A stretch of 64,000 nucleotides of DNA from HXMU1420-13 sp963691715 (GCA_963691715.1 OY829281.1:124001-188000); one strand, 5' to 3'. Counted from the first letter of the stretch, positions 1-9,484 are shown. Numbers and translations: made by a program. The notes: generated from the sequence alone by a model not told the origin.

Positions 1-196
1 TAAGTGCCTCCTTTATTGCTTCTTTATTGTTTTGCATAATATGATGCAACCAAGCCAATAAAAAGTGTCCTACAGCATCTGGATCTCTCTTTTTTACTTG
101 TTTTTTTAGTTTTGATACAGCTTTATTCTGATCTTTTTTAAAGAGTTCAATATAAGAATTTAAAGACTGTGGTATGTTGAAAGGAAGTTGTTCCAT
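1..196 (-). CDS. TPR-like protein, N-terminal part (cut by window edge)
   Basis: An ATG on the minus strand at 196 opens a frame that runs without a stop to the window edge (about 65 residues). The translation begins MEQLPFNIPQSLNSYIELFK and continues with helical, Lys-rich sequence ending in a segment like a TPR helix pair (HFLLAWLHHIMQNNKEAIKE). TPR proteins are protein-binding scaffolds. It lies 44 bp downstream of lptE on the same strand, so it is probably the last or next gene of the sigma-54 activator/lptE operon. The rest of the protein is not visible, so the TPR call is moderate. Confidence 0.6.
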   Translation of the reverse strand, partial: MEQLPFNIPQSLNSYIELFKKDQNKAVSKLKKQVKKRDPDAVGHFLLAWLHHIMQNNKEAIKEAL

Positions 197-240
197 GAAT
201 TACTATATAATACACTACCCAATAAAATTATACAACGATT

Positions 241-756
241 TTACCAGCTACTTACAGCATCATTAAACATATTATTAGCAATTTGTTCAAGAGCATCATC
301 CGCTGCGTTTTCTTCACCTTCAACAGGATCTTCACTTGGATCGAAAGTAAAACTCCCATTAAAGCTCTTATCCCATAAAGGAGCGTCATCTGTTTTATAC
401 TGAAAACTTGCATTCACGGTAATTTGCACCTGATTTTGATTGGCTTGCTCGTTCCCACCAATACTAAAGGGTCTATTACTGTAGCTTATAATTTGGCCAT
501 TAATTACCGCATCTGCATCATCTTCATTATTTGCGAGTTGCAGTTTGCTTTCGTTTACAAATCGTTGCAAAAGGGCATCCGTAAGTCGATCGCTTAAGTT
601 TCCAATTCCACTATTGGATTGATCGGGGAAAAAGGGGATAAAAATAGTATTAACCCCTTCAGGAATTGATGTCCCTGTGAAGCTATATTTTAGGCATCCA
701 TTTGAAATGAATGCAATAAAGCAAAAAAAGATAAGAAAGTGCTTAAACGAGGCCAT
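241..756 (-). CDS. lptE: LptE-family outer-membrane lipoprotein (LPS assembly)
   Basis: 171 residues. A signal peptide (about 1-20) ends in the lipobox ISNGC, so Cys21 should be lipidated. The phrase SFTGTSIPEGVNTIFIPFF after the lipobox is typical of the Bacteroidota LptE family, whose members pair with LptD to insert LPS into the outer membrane. The rest contains the family pattern of a DRLTDALLQRF helix followed by beta strands. The start overlaps the 3' end of the sigma-54 activator gene by 14 bp, so the two are translationally linked. A canonical partner lptD is not in the window. Confidence 0.85.
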   Translation of the reverse strand: MASFKHFLIFFCFIAFISNGCLKYSFTGTSIPEGVNTIFIPFFPDQSNSGIGNLSDRLTDALLQRFVNESKLQLANNEDDADAVINGQIISYSNRPFSIGGNEQANQNQVQITVNASFQYKTDDAPLWDKSFNGSFTFDPSEDPVEGEENAADDALEQIANNMFNDAVSSW

Positions 757-2047
757 ATTGATCTAATTTTCTATATAAAGTTCGTTCGCTAATCCCTAAT
801 GTTTCAGAGGCTTTGCGGCGATTTCCATCGTATTTTTCAAGTGCTTTTTTTATAAGAAACTGTTCTGTTTCTTCAATGGAAGGTATTTCATCATTACTGA
901 AGAAACTTGGGATTTCGTTTGATTCTTCTATTACCTGAGGCTCAGTTTCGATTTCTTGATTAGGCGAATTCCTGATTCCAAGTGGTGTCTCAATATCTGA
1001 CGCGAATTTTACTATTTGTTTTGTTGCAGATTCTAAGCCACCGGACGATAATTCTGGTAGAGCTGGTAATTTAGTTCCTTGGTTAGTGAATGATGAATAA
1101 AGAAAATTTGCTAACATTTTCTTAAGGTCTTCAATATCGCTACTAAGTTCAACAAGTGCTCTGTATATCAATTCACGATCACGACGATTAAATCCTTCAT
1201 CAATCCGAGGTTCTTCTCTTTTATTAGACGATACCATGGGGAGATTATCTGCAGATCCTTCATGTTGTCTGCCTTTTAGATATTTTTGAAGCCGTTCTAC
1301 GTCTATGAATTGAGATTTTTCAAGTACTACTAGCTGTTCCGCTACATTTCTTAATTCCCGTATATTTCCAGGCCACCGGTAGGAAACTAATAATTCTCGA
1401 GCATCATCTGAAAAACCTTTGAATACCGAATCATATTTTGTAGAAAATTCTTGAACAAATTTTCTAAATATCTCGACAATGTCTTCCTGACGATCCCGTA
1501 GAGGAGGTAAAGAAATTTGAACAGTATCTAAACGATAGTAAAGGTCTTCTCGGAAGGAATCTTCTTCTACTAGCTTCCAAAGATCCTTGTTTGTTGCGGC
1601 AATTACACGAACATCAGTTGTTTGTACCTTGCTTGAGCCCACTCTGAAAAATTCCCCATTTTCAAGAACACGAAGTAATTTAACTTGTACATTTTTTGGT
1701 GTATCTCCAATTTCATCCAAAAATATAGTTCCACCACTAGCTTTCTCGAAATAGCCTTCGCGGCTTTCGTTGGCTCCAGTAAAAGCCCCTTTTTCATGGC
1801 CAAATAATTCACTTTCTATGATCCCTTCAGGAATTGCACCGCAGTTAACAATTACAAGGTCGTTGTGCTTTCTTTCACTTAATCCATGTATGGCTCTTGC
1901 AGTAACATCTTTACCGACTCCACTTTCCCCTTGTAACAATACAGTAATATCAGTTTTTGATACCTGCATGATCTTATCAACTACTTGGCGGGTTGCTTCA
2001 GATTTGCCTAATAATCCAAATTGTTCTTGAAATACTTCTCTATCCAT
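743..2047 (-). CDS. Sigma-54-dependent transcriptional activator (AAA+/Fis)
   Basis: 434 residues. The protein starts almost directly with the AAA+ domain: Walker A GESGVGKD at 40-47, the sigma-54-contacting GAFTGA loop at 87-92 and Walker B GGTIFLDEIG at 105-114. A long variable linker (about 255-390) leads to a C-terminal Fis-type helix-turn-helix (about 391-434, RRKASETLGISERTLYRKL). There is no N-terminal receiver or sensor domain, so activity must be set by expression level, the linker or a partner. It is the first gene of an operon with lptE. Activators of this shape drive RNA polymerase carrying sigma-54. The targets are unknown, but envelope assembly is suggested by the neighbour. Confidence 0.93.
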   Translation of the reverse strand: MDREVFQEQFGLLGKSEATRQVVDKIMQVSKTDITVLLQGESGVGKDVTARAIHGLSERKHNDLVIVNCGAIPEGIIESELFGHEKGAFTGANESREGYFEKASGGTIFLDEIGDTPKNVQVKLLRVLENGEFFRVGSSKVQTTDVRVIAATNKDLWKLVEEDSFREDLYYRLDTVQISLPPLRDRQEDIVEIFRKFVQEFSTKYDSVFKGFSDDARELLVSYRWPGNIRELRNVAEQLVVLEKSQFIDVERLQKYLKGRQHEGSADNLPMVSSNKREEPRIDEGFNRRDRELIYRALVELSSDIEDLKKMLANFLYSSFTNQGTKLPALPELSSGGLESATKQIVKFASDIETPLGIRNSPNQEIETEPQVIEESNEIPSFFSNDEIPSIEETEQFLIKKALEKYDGNRRKASETLGISERTLYRKLDQYGLV

Positions 2048-2122
2048 GTTATTTACTTACGTCATTTTGACATAAGTTAAACAAACTTGAGAAAATTCCT
2101 GAATAATGATTTTAAATGAAAT

Positions 2123-2602
2123 TTATTTTAACAGTTCAGTAGCTTGTTCAATTGGTAAATTGCGAGTTTCTTTAAAACTTGATAACACCAAATTAGATCG
2201 TGTTTTATCAACGCCTACCCAAGATTGAATTCTAGATAAGAGTTTTTCAAAAGAGGAAGTATTTTTTGTGCGAACTTTTAAGAGGTGAGAGCCCTCTCCA
2301 GTGATTGAATGGCATTCAAGAATTTCAGGTTCATCTTGAACTTTTTCAACAAAATTTGGATAGTTGTCTGAACCGTCAACCTGTACAAATAGAAATGCAG
2401 TGATATCAAAATGAAAGTCTTTCGAATTCAAAATTGCGTGATACCCCTCGATAAGCCCTTTTTCTTCTAGTTTTTTCATCCTTTCGGAAACTGAAGGAAC
2501 AGATAGATTAACAAGCTCGGCAATTTTATTTCTTTGTGCCCGCCCATTTTTCTGTAAATGATTTAGAATTGCGATATCGATTTCATCAAGAAGCTGATTC
2601 AT
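2123..2602 (-). CDS. Lrp/AsnC-family transcriptional regulator
   Basis: 159 residues. An N-terminal winged helix-turn-helix (residues 5-60, with NGRAQRNKIAELVNLSVPSV as the recognition unit) is followed by the Lrp ligand-binding/oligomerisation domain (about 68-150, including the GSHLLKVRTKN strand). Members respond to amino acids and form octamers on DNA. The gene is divergent from serS with a 186 bp gap that contains a perfect 6-bp inverted repeat at 2644-2660, about 40 bp upstream of the start. Autoregulation there would be typical for the family but is inferred. Confidence 0.92.
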   Translation of the reverse strand: MNQLLDEIDIAILNHLQKNGRAQRNKIAELVNLSVPSVSERMKKLEEKGLIEGYHAILNSKDFHFDITAFLFVQVDGSDNYPNFVEKVQDEPEILECHSITGEGSHLLKVRTKNTSSFEKLLSRIQSWVGVDKTRSNLVLSSFKETRNLPIEQATELLK

Positions 2603-2643
2603 TTGCTATATATTCCTAATAATTCTTGTTAACTGGTATAATA

Positions 2644-2660
2644 GCCTAAATAAATTAGGC
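2644..2660. promoter_or_regulatory. Inverted repeat in the Lrp/serS divergent promoter region
   Basis: GCCTAA-ATAAA-TTAGGC forms a perfect 6-bp dyad. It sits between the divergent Lrp-type gene and serS, just after a TATAAT-like hexamer at about 2638. It could be an operator for the neighbouring Lrp-type regulator or simply a small hairpin. No second copy was noticed in the interval. Confidence 0.35.
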
Positions 2661-2788
2661 AATCAATCAAAATCGTAATAGATTTTCAAAATTTTCACAA
2701 AAATTTAAACAAACATAAAAAAGTGATAATCCAAGATATAAAGAACGTATCTTTATACTCTTTAATAAACTAAAATTAATCTGTAGAA

Positions 2789-4057
2789 ATGCTGGATATC
2801 AACTACATAAAAGATAATGTAGATGTTGTAAAACAAGGAATGATCAATAAAGGTGAAAAGGATCACGATATTGTTGATCAAGTAGTAGTAAAAGATGAAG
2901 AATGGCGATCTTTTGTTCATAAGCTTGATACATTAAGAAGTGATAATAATGCAAAAGCCAAGCAGATCGGATTTTTAATGGGACAAGGGAAAAAAGAAGA
3001 AGCTCAACTCATAATCAAAGAAACTTCACAGTTCAAAAATGAATTAAAGTCACTTGAAGAAAGAGAGAAAGAATTACGAATTGAACGAGACGATTTATTA
3101 TTTAGAATTGCAAATGTGCCACATGAAAGTGTTCCTATTGGACACTCCGAAGAAGAAAATGTAGTGTTTGGAACATGGGGAGACCCAAATACTGAAGAAT
3201 GGAGAAAGCCTCATTGGGAAATAGTTGAGCGCCATAATTGGGTTGATTTTGAGCGAGGAGTAAAAGTTACTGGGGCTGGTTTTCCATTTTATATCGGTTC
3301 ATTAGCTCAGCTACAGCGCGCTTTAATCAATTATTTCATTAATGAGGGAAATGCAGCTGGTTTTACTGAATTGCAAGCACCTTTTTTTGTTAATGAAGAT
3401 TCGGCGAGAGGAACTGGTAATATTCCTGATAAGGAAGATATGATGTATACTATTCCACGTGATGAGTTTTTTGCAATACCAACAGCAGAGGTGCCCGTAA
3501 CTAATTTTCACAGAAATGAAATTCTCAAAGAAGAACAACTTCCTATTAATTATGTATGTTATACTCCTTGTTGGAGGAGAGAAGCAGGTTCCTACGGAAA
3601 AGATGTTCGTGGACTTAATCGTCTTCACCAGTTTGATAAAGTTGAGATTGTGAAAATTGTAAAACCAGAGACATCTTATGATGAACTTGAACGTTTACGG
3701 GAACATGCTGAAGGGTTACTTCAAGCGTTAAAACTTCCTTACCGTACATTGTTAATGTGCACTGGAGATATGGGTTTTACCCAATCAAAAAAATATGATC
3801 TTGAAGTATGGAGCCCGGGACAACAGCGTTGGTTAGAGGTTAGTTCTTGTTCAAATTTCGAGAGTTTTCAGGCACGTAGAATGCAATTGAGATATCGCAA
3901 TTCCGAAAAATCTATTAACATGGTACATACTCTAAATGGTTCAGCATTGGCTTTGCCCAGAATTGTATCGGCTTTATTAGAAGCATATCAAGAAGAAAAT
4001 GGTAAAGTAAGAGTACCAGAGATGCTTAAACCATTTCTTGGAAGAGATTATTTATAG
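2789..4057 (+). CDS. serS: Seryl-tRNA synthetase
   Basis: 422 residues, the normal length for bacterial SerRS. Residues 1-110 form the long antiparallel coiled-coil arm that grips tRNA-Ser (rich in Lys/Glu, e.g. EEAQLIIKETSQFKNELKSL). The class II catalytic domain follows, with motif 2 at CWRREAGSYGKDVRGLNRLH and motif 3 at NGSALALPRIVSALLEAYQ. It activates serine with ATP and charges tRNA-Ser in the cytoplasm. The gene stands alone, divergent from the Lrp-type gene. ATG start, with A/T-rich sequence and no strong Shine-Dalgarno upstream. Confidence 0.97.
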   Translation: MLDINYIKDNVDVVKQGMINKGEKDHDIVDQVVVKDEEWRSFVHKLDTLRSDNNAKAKQIGFLMGQGKKEEAQLIIKETSQFKNELKSLEEREKELRIERDDLLFRIANVPHESVPIGHSEEENVVFGTWGDPNTEEWRKPHWEIVERHNWVDFERGVKVTGAGFPFYIGSLAQLQRALINYFINEGNAAGFTELQAPFFVNEDSARGTGNIPDKEDMMYTIPRDEFFAIPTAEVPVTNFHRNEILKEEQLPINYVCYTPCWRREAGSYGKDVRGLNRLHQFDKVEIVKIVKPETSYDELERLREHAEGLLQALKLPYRTLLMCTGDMGFTQSKKYDLEVWSPGQQRWLEVSSCSNFESFQARRMQLRYRNSEKSINMVHTLNGSALALPRIVSALLEAYQEENGKVRVPEMLKPFLGRDYL

Positions 4058-4118
4058 AAATGATTAGTTCTATTTGAGGTGCGAGATTGATTTTTAACAA
4101 GTCTAATATCTGAATGAC

Positions 4119-4319
4119 TCATTTCTTTTTAGTGCGATACCAGATCAACCAGCCAATTCCAACGATAGCTAAAGCGATACCAAAGCCACCTAGGAATGCA
4201 TATATAAGATAGGTGAAAATCATAGGAATCACGATGGCACTAAGGGTTTTTAATGGAGTAGCTGCAATTCCAACTGCTCCAAATAGTGATGCGATTATTC
4301 TTCCAATTTTTGTCAACAT
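4119..4319 (-). CDS. Small membrane protein of unknown function
   Basis: 66 residues, almost entirely hydrophobic. A first segment (about 8-24) and a second (about 28-60, with a glycine-rich FLGGFGIALAIVGIGWLIW run) suggest two membrane passes, ending in a basic tail RTKKK that should face the cytoplasm. I recognise no family. It is preceded by an AT-rich untranslated stretch and flanked by serS (convergent) and the dus gene on its own strand. Coding is supported by length and membrane topology only. Confidence 0.6.
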   Translation of the reverse strand: MLTKIGRIIASLFGAVGIAATPLKTLSAIVIPMIFTYLIYAFLGGFGIALAIVGIGWLIWYRTKKK

Positions 4320-4482
4320 ATTTTTATCCTTATTTAGTTTTACACGGCTGATGTACGAGGGATTATTCTAAAGGATTCGATACAACTAAGAATTGTTCAA
4401 TTATCGATTTAAAATGACCGGAGAGATAATTATGCATACAAAAGAGGAGGTTTTTTAATTAGCATTGGGTGTTTCCAAACGA

Positions 4483-5472
4483 TCAAACCACTGCAAAAAA
4501 CTCTTCTTCTTTATAGTTTAGAAGAATTTCTAAAATAGGATTCATTGTATCGTATTTCATAAGTTCAAGACGTAGTTTTTTTCCATTACGAATTCCTTTC
4601 AAATACTGCCCATAATGTTTTTTCATGATGATGACTCCGTACCGTTCACCTTGATGAGCTACCGACTTTCGTAATTGTTCAGCGGTGAGTTCTAATCGAT
4701 CTTGAAGTGTTGGCTCAGGTAGAAGCTTACCTGTTTCCAAGTAGTACTTAGTATGTTCAAAAATCCATGGATTACCAATAGCTCCTCGCCCAATCATTAC
4801 TCCATCTACGCCGGTTTCATCGAACATTCGTTTGGCTAATTGGGGAGTAGTTACGTCGCCATTTCCGATTATAGGGATTTCAAGTCCAGGAGTATTTTTC
4901 AGTTTTTTTAGCCAATCCCAACGGGCATCACCTTTATATTTTTGTGCGCGTGTTCTGGCATGTACAGTTAGTGCCTTAACACCAATTCTTTGTAGCATTA
5001 AAGCAACTTCCTGTATTTTTATTGTTGAATCATCCCAGCCTAAACGGGTTTTAACAGTAACAGGTTTTGTTTGAACTGCATCTACCACGGTACCTGCCAT
5101 CCTTTCCATCATTCCTAAATCTCGTAAACAAGCAGCTCCCGCTCCTTTATTAACTACCTTATATACAGGGCATCCAAAATTAATATCTACTAAATCTGGA
5201 TTATTATTTTCTGCAACTTTTGCGGCACCATGCATTGCTTCTTCACGTCCTCCAAAAATTTGTATGCCTAGAGGTCGTTCACTCTCAGTATAACTCATTT
5301 TATGAATAGCAATGTCTGAGTCGCGAATTAAAGCTTCGGAGCTAATAAATTCTGTGTAAACGATATCAGCTCCTTTTTCTCGACAAATTTGTCGAAAAGG
5401 AGCATCAGAAACATCTTCCATCGGAGCAAGGAAAAGCGGTTTCTCAGATAAATTTATTGAACCTATGTACAT
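4483..5472 (-). CDS. dusB: tRNA-dihydrouridine synthase (DusB-like)
   Basis: 329 residues, one FMN-binding TIM barrel plus a helical C-terminal domain. The N-terminus PLFLAPMEDVSDAPFRQIC and the motif INFGCP (Cys101) followed by KVVNKGAGAACL are diagnostic; this cysteine is the catalytic one in the family. Phosphate/FMN-binding segments GNGDVTT and DGVMIGRGAIGNPWIF come later. It reduces specific uridines in the tRNA D loop with NADPH. Assignment to DusB rather than another Dus paralogue rests on general resemblance and is less certain than the family. Confidence 0.92.
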   Translation of the reverse strand: MYIGSINLSEKPLFLAPMEDVSDAPFRQICREKGADIVYTEFISSEALIRDSDIAIHKMSYTESERPLGIQIFGGREEAMHGAAKVAENNNPDLVDINFGCPVYKVVNKGAGAACLRDLGMMERMAGTVVDAVQTKPVTVKTRLGWDDSTIKIQEVALMLQRIGVKALTVHARTRAQKYKGDARWDWLKKLKNTPGLEIPIIGNGDVTTPQLAKRMFDETGVDGVMIGRGAIGNPWIFEHTKYYLETGKLLPEPTLQDRLELTAEQLRKSVAHQGERYGVIIMKKHYGQYLKGIRNGKKLRLELMKYDTMNPILEILLNYKEEEFFAVV

Positions 5473-5615
5473 GGATAAATGAAATTTTAAAGAAGATAAG
5501 GATTTTAGGCCATTTCGAAGAATTCAAAATAAAACCTAGCAAGAATGGGGGTAGTCATTGCAAAATTTAACTCCTATATTTTCGCATCATAAACTTAATC
5601 TCAAAAAAGAAAGAT

Positions 5616-6692
5616 ATGTCACTTGATACGTCAAAAATTACGGAGTACTTAGGAGATGAGGCTTCGTATTTGTTAGAGCATGAAAGTAAAACGATAAGCA
5701 AAGATCGCTTAGCTCTACCATCACCAAGTTATGTTGATGATGTTTGGTACCACTCTGACCGGAATAACAGAGTTTTAGGAAATTTACAATGGTTAATGGA
5801 ACACGGTAGACTTGGAGGAACTGGGTACGTTTCAATTTTACCCGTAGATCAAGGAATTGAACATTCAGGAGGCGCTTCCTTTGCTAAGAATCCTGACTAT
5901 TTTGATCCCGAAAATATTGTGAAATTAGCTATTGAGGCAGGCTGTAATGGCGTTGCTTCAACCTTTGGAGCATTAAGATCTGTATCACGAAAATATGCTC
6001 ATAAAATCCCATTCATTGTGAAAATAAATCATAATGAATTAATGACATATCCAAATACATTCGATCAAATCATGTTTGGCTCTATTGATCAAGCATATGA
6101 TATGGGTGCAGCTGCAGTTGGGGCGACAATTTATTTTGGATCAGACGAATCTAGTAGACAAATCCAGGAAGTAGCACAAGCTTTTGCATATGCTCATGAA
6201 TTAGGTATGGCAACTATACTTTGGTGTTATACTAGAAATGGAGCGTTTAAAGTGGATGGTGTTGATTATCATACCTCTGCTGATTTAACTGGTCAAGCAA
6301 ATCACTTAGGAACAACTATTGGCGCTGACATTATAAAGCAAAAACAACCAGATGTTAATGGTGGATTCAAAGCATTAAATACAGGTGACTCAAGTTATGG
6401 TAAGCTCGATGAGCGTATCTACAGTGAGTTAACCTCCGACCATCCTATCGATCTTACTCGTTACCAAGTTATAAATTGTTTTGCAGGTCGAGCAGGATTA
6501 ATCAATTCAGGTGGAGCCTCGGGAGCTAATGATTTTGCTGATGCCGTTAAAACAGCGGTGATAAACAAGCGCGCAGGCGGTATGGGTTTGATTAGTGGTC
6601 GTAAAGCATTCCAGCGTCCTCTTAAAGAAGGTGTAAGCCTACTAAATACCATACAAGACGTTTACTTAAATAATGATATTACTATTGCGTAA
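5616..6692 (+). CDS. fbaB: Class I fructose-bisphosphate aldolase (DhnA/FbaB type)
   Basis: 358 residues. The barrel contains ILPVDQGIEHSGGASFA (71-90), typical of the DhnA-type class I aldolases, and GADIIKQKQPDVNGG (236-250), where the Schiff-base lysine of the family is expected. About 60 extra N-terminal residues precede the barrel, as in other FbaB-type enzymes. It interconverts fructose 1,6-bisphosphate with the two triose phosphates in glycolysis and gluconeogenesis, with no metal needed. Single-gene unit followed by a strong intrinsic terminator. Confidence 0.92.
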   Translation: MSLDTSKITEYLGDEASYLLEHESKTISKDRLALPSPSYVDDVWYHSDRNNRVLGNLQWLMEHGRLGGTGYVSILPVDQGIEHSGGASFAKNPDYFDPENIVKLAIEAGCNGVASTFGALRSVSRKYAHKIPFIVKINHNELMTYPNTFDQIMFGSIDQAYDMGAAAVGATIYFGSDESSRQIQEVAQAFAYAHELGMATILWCYTRNGAFKVDGVDYHTSADLTGQANHLGTTIGADIIKQKQPDVNGGFKALNTGDSSYGKLDERIYSELTSDHPIDLTRYQVINCFAGRAGLINSGGASGANDFADAVKTAVINKRAGGMGLISGRKAFQRPLKEGVSLLNTIQDVYLNNDITIA

Positions 6693-6713
6693 ATTTCATT
6701 AAACAAGAAAATG

Positions 6714-6740
6714 AAGCCACGCCTTGTCGTGGCTTTTTTT
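6714..6740 (+). terminator. Intrinsic terminator after the aldolase gene
   Basis: Stem AAGCCACG/CGTGGCTT (8 bp) with loop CCTTGT, followed directly by a run of T. It lies 22 bp after the aldolase stop codon and 27 bp before the next gene. Confidence 0.9.
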
Positions 6741-6766
6741 ATATATTTAAATACCAAACAGATCAA

Positions 6767-7810
6767 TTGAGTAATAACAAAGTTAACATACAACAGCCTA
6801 AACATTTTATTTCGGTAAAGTACATCATCATTTCTATTGGGTTGAGTGTTTTTACGATGGCTGGGGTAATTTGGTATACTTATACTCCTGGTATTTTAGA
6901 TCATTTGGCATGGAAACGTATGCCTGGATTGGTCATAGCTCTCATAGTGTCATTTTTAAGGGTTTGGGCTACTGCCGCAAAATTTAGAGTATTATCAGAA
7001 GGAACCGTAAGTTGGTTAGGTGCATTTAGGATAACATTAAGTTGGGATTTTACCTCTGCAGTAACTCCTTCTACTATTGGTGGAGCACCTATGGCAACAT
7101 ATGCGATGACAAAAGAGGGACTTAAATTAGGTGAAGCAACAGCCATAATCTTATACAGTGTATTATTAGATCAAATATGGTTCGCTTTAGCTATTCCTAT
7201 TTTATTGATAGGAGGGATTTTTTATGCCGTTGTACCACCTGCAGCAGGAATGCTTGGAGAGGCTTCTATGATTCTTCTATATGTATTTTTATTAAGCTAT
7301 GCTAGCTTGCTCGCTTATGGAGTATTGGTTAATCCTGAGGCTATAAAAAAAGTGGTTAAATTGGTTTTTAAACTGCCATTTTTAAATCGTTGGGAAGAAA
7401 AGATAAGCTTGGAAGCAGAAAATTTAGAAAGCTATGCACATCAATTAAGAAAGAAACCATTTTCTTTTTTGCTGAAAGCATTTACTTATTCAACATTTTC
7501 ATGGATATGTAGAATAGCACTCCCAACTATTGTAATATTAAGTTTACTACCTGCTCCAGAAATTCTCTCTGCCCTTCGCAGTTTAGCTATGAACTTAACA
7601 TTTTTAATAGTTCCCACACCGGGCGGAAGTGGTGGAGTTGAAGGTTTATTTGTGTTATTTCAAGCACCACTTATTTCCAGAGAATCATTTATTGGCTTAG
7701 CGTTATTCTTATGGAGAATTATAAGTTACTATATAACAATTGGCATTGGAATGGCGGCAACAACCTGGTATATCAATAGGCAGGTTAATGAAATTCAGAA
7801 TAAAAATTAG
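6767..7810 (+). CDS. Flippase-like membrane protein (lysylphosphatidylglycerol synthase TM / UPF0104 family)
   Basis: 347 residues with about eight predicted membrane spans. The conserved patterns TPSTIGGAPMATYAM and PTPGGSGGVEGLF mark the LPG-synthase-TM (YbhN-like) family. In MprF the homologous part flips aminoacylated lipids; in stand-alone members the cargo is unknown. The start is TTG (TTG-AGT-AAT-AAC). The stop overlaps the GTG start of radA by one base, so the two genes are co-translated. No aminoacyl-transfer domain is attached. Confidence 0.85.
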   Translation: MSNNKVNIQQPKHFISVKYIIISIGLSVFTMAGVIWYTYTPGILDHLAWKRMPGLVIALIVSFLRVWATAAKFRVLSEGTVSWLGAFRITLSWDFTSAVTPSTIGGAPMATYAMTKEGLKLGEATAIILYSVLLDQIWFALAIPILLIGGIFYAVVPPAAGMLGEASMILLYVFLLSYASLLAYGVLVNPEAIKKVVKLVFKLPFLNRWEEKISLEAENLESYAHQLRKKPFSFLLKAFTYSTFSWICRIALPTIVILSLLPAPEILSALRSLAMNLTFLIVPTPGGSGGVEGLFVLFQAPLISRESFIGLALFLWRIISYYITIGIGMAATTWYINRQVNEIQNKN

Positions 7811-9147
7811 TGGCGAAATCAAAAATTCAATTTGAATGTACATCATGTGGGCATATCTCTCCCAAATGGTTAGGTAGTTGTCCTAGTTGCGGCGAATGGA
7901 ATACTTATGTAGAGGTAACTACCTCTACAAAAAAAGAGATGGAACATAAAGCGATAATTTCTGGAATAAAATCTACCGGAAGTTCGAAAAAACTAAATGA
8001 AGTTGAAATTTCTGAAAGATCTAGATTTTTAAGTAATATTTCTGAATTTGATCGAGTGCTTGGTGGTGGCTTTTTACCAGGTTCTTATATTTTAATTGGA
8101 GGTGAACCTGGTGTTGGAAAAAGTACACTTACTTTACAAATAGCAAAATCGAATCCCGATTTAAACATACTTTATTGTGCTGGGGAGGAATCATCAGGGC
8201 AAATTAAACAAAGGGCAAAGCGTCTTGGGATTAATTCAGATAAATTATTGATTTATAATGAAACTCAGATAAATCTAATCATCGAAGAGGCACAACGAGT
8301 GAATCCAGACTTACTTATTGTGGATTCTATCCAAACAGTGTACAGAACAGAGCTCTCGAGTATGCCGGGATCCATTCAGCAAGTAAAAGAATGTGCTGCT
8401 TTGTTTCAACAAGTCGCAAAAAAGAAAAACATTACAACGCTAGTAATTGGTCATGTAACAAAAGATGGAGATATAGCAGGGCCTCGAGTTTTGGAGCATA
8501 TGGTTGACACTGTACTTCAATTTGAAGGAGATAAAAATTATACCTATAGATTACTTAGAAGTTTAAAAAATAGGTTTGGACCAGCACAAGAAGTTGGAGT
8601 CTTTCAAATGTTTGAACATGGGTTAGAAGAGGTTGTAAACCCATCCGAATTATTTTTATCGGATAAAACGGAAGGTGTAAGTGGGAATGCGATTGTTTGT
8701 ACATTAGAAGGTTCAAGGCCATTATTAATTGAAGTTCAGGCTTTAGCAACTCCCACAAGCTTTGGTACTCCTCAAAGAACAGCAAATGGATTCGATCGAA
8801 ATCGGCTACTTCTACTTTTAGCTGTGCTAGAGAAAAGAGCAGGGTATAGTTTCTCTAATCAAGATGTATATCTGAATATCGCTGGTGGATTTCGTTTGAA
8901 TGATCCAGCTGGTGATTTAGGTGTTTGCTGTGCTCTTGTTTCTAGTTTGATAAATAAATCAATTAATAACAATATGGCATTTATTGGAGAAGTTGGTCTT
9001 GCTGGAGAAATTCGAACTGTGCCACACATAGATCGGAGATTGAAAGAAGCGGCTAAACTTGGTTTTTCCGAAAGCATAGCGCCGTTTATAAAACAAGGGA
9101 TGGGTGTTAAATATGTTCAGGAGGCCATAAAAAAAGCCCTCAGTTAA
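7810..9147 (+). CDS. radA: DNA repair protein RadA
   Basis: 445 residues, GTG start that overlaps the stop of the upstream gene (TAGTG). A C4 zinc finger (Cys10, Cys13, Cys24, Cys27) is followed by a RecA-like ATPase with Walker A GGEPGVGKST at 97-106, the RadA-specific KNRFG motif, and a Lon-like C-terminal domain. RadA extends branches during recombination and helps process recombination intermediates. An intrinsic terminator overlaps its stop codon. Confidence 0.97.
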   Translation: MAKSKIQFECTSCGHISPKWLGSCPSCGEWNTYVEVTTSTKKEMEHKAIISGIKSTGSSKKLNEVEISERSRFLSNISEFDRVLGGGFLPGSYILIGGEPGVGKSTLTLQIAKSNPDLNILYCAGEESSGQIKQRAKRLGINSDKLLIYNETQINLIIEEAQRVNPDLLIVDSIQTVYRTELSSMPGSIQQVKECAALFQQVAKKKNITTLVIGHVTKDGDIAGPRVLEHMVDTVLQFEGDKNYTYRLLRSLKNRFGPAQEVGVFQMFEHGLEEVVNPSELFLSDKTEGVSGNAIVCTLEGSRPLLIEVQALATPTSFGTPQRTANGFDRNRLLLLLAVLEKRAGYSFSNQDVYLNIAGGFRLNDPAGDLGVCCALVSSLINKSINNNMAFIGEVGLAGEIRTVPHIDRRLKEAAKLGFSESIAPFIKQGMGVKYVQEAIKKALS

Positions 9148-9162
9148 TACTGAAGGCTTTTT
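9131..9162 (+). terminator. Terminator overlapping the radA stop codon
   Basis: AAAAAGCCCTCAGT pairs with ACTGAAGGCTTTTT around the TAAT loop with one mismatch. The stem includes the last codons of radA. The flanking A and T runs allow termination in both directions, which would also serve the convergent rpsU gene. Confidence 0.85.
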
Positions 9163-9195
9163 AAATTCGTGAAACAACGAAGATTTGTTTGATGG

Positions 9196-9390
9196 TTAGT
9201 AATTGTCACGCTGACGACGACGCTGCTCGCGTACGGCTTTTTTCATAGCCTCACGCTTTTCAATAGATGGTTTTGTAAACTGCTGCCGGTCTTTGTATTC
9301 ATTCAAAATCCGAGAGCGAGTTATCATCTTCTTGAAACGATTGATCGCACGTTCAACACTTTCGTTGTCTTTAACTTCAACGCCTAGCAT
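9196..9390 (-). CDS. rpsU: Ribosomal protein bS21
   Basis: 64 residues, the usual size. The start MLGVEVKDNESVERAINRFK and the Arg/Lys-rich tail (REAMKKAVREQRRRQRDNY) are characteristic of bS21, a small-subunit protein near the anti-Shine-Dalgarno region. It is transcribed towards radA and should share the bidirectional terminator. Confidence 0.96.
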   Translation of the reverse strand: MLGVEVKDNESVERAINRFKKMITRSRILNEYKDRQQFTKPSIEKREAMKKAVREQRRRQRDNY

Positions 9391-9484
9391 TGAGCCTCAC
9401 TTCCTTTCATTATGTTATTTCCCGAAATTGGGATTTAAATATAACAAAAGTTTTAAATAAATAATTCTTTCTCTATTATCCTGA

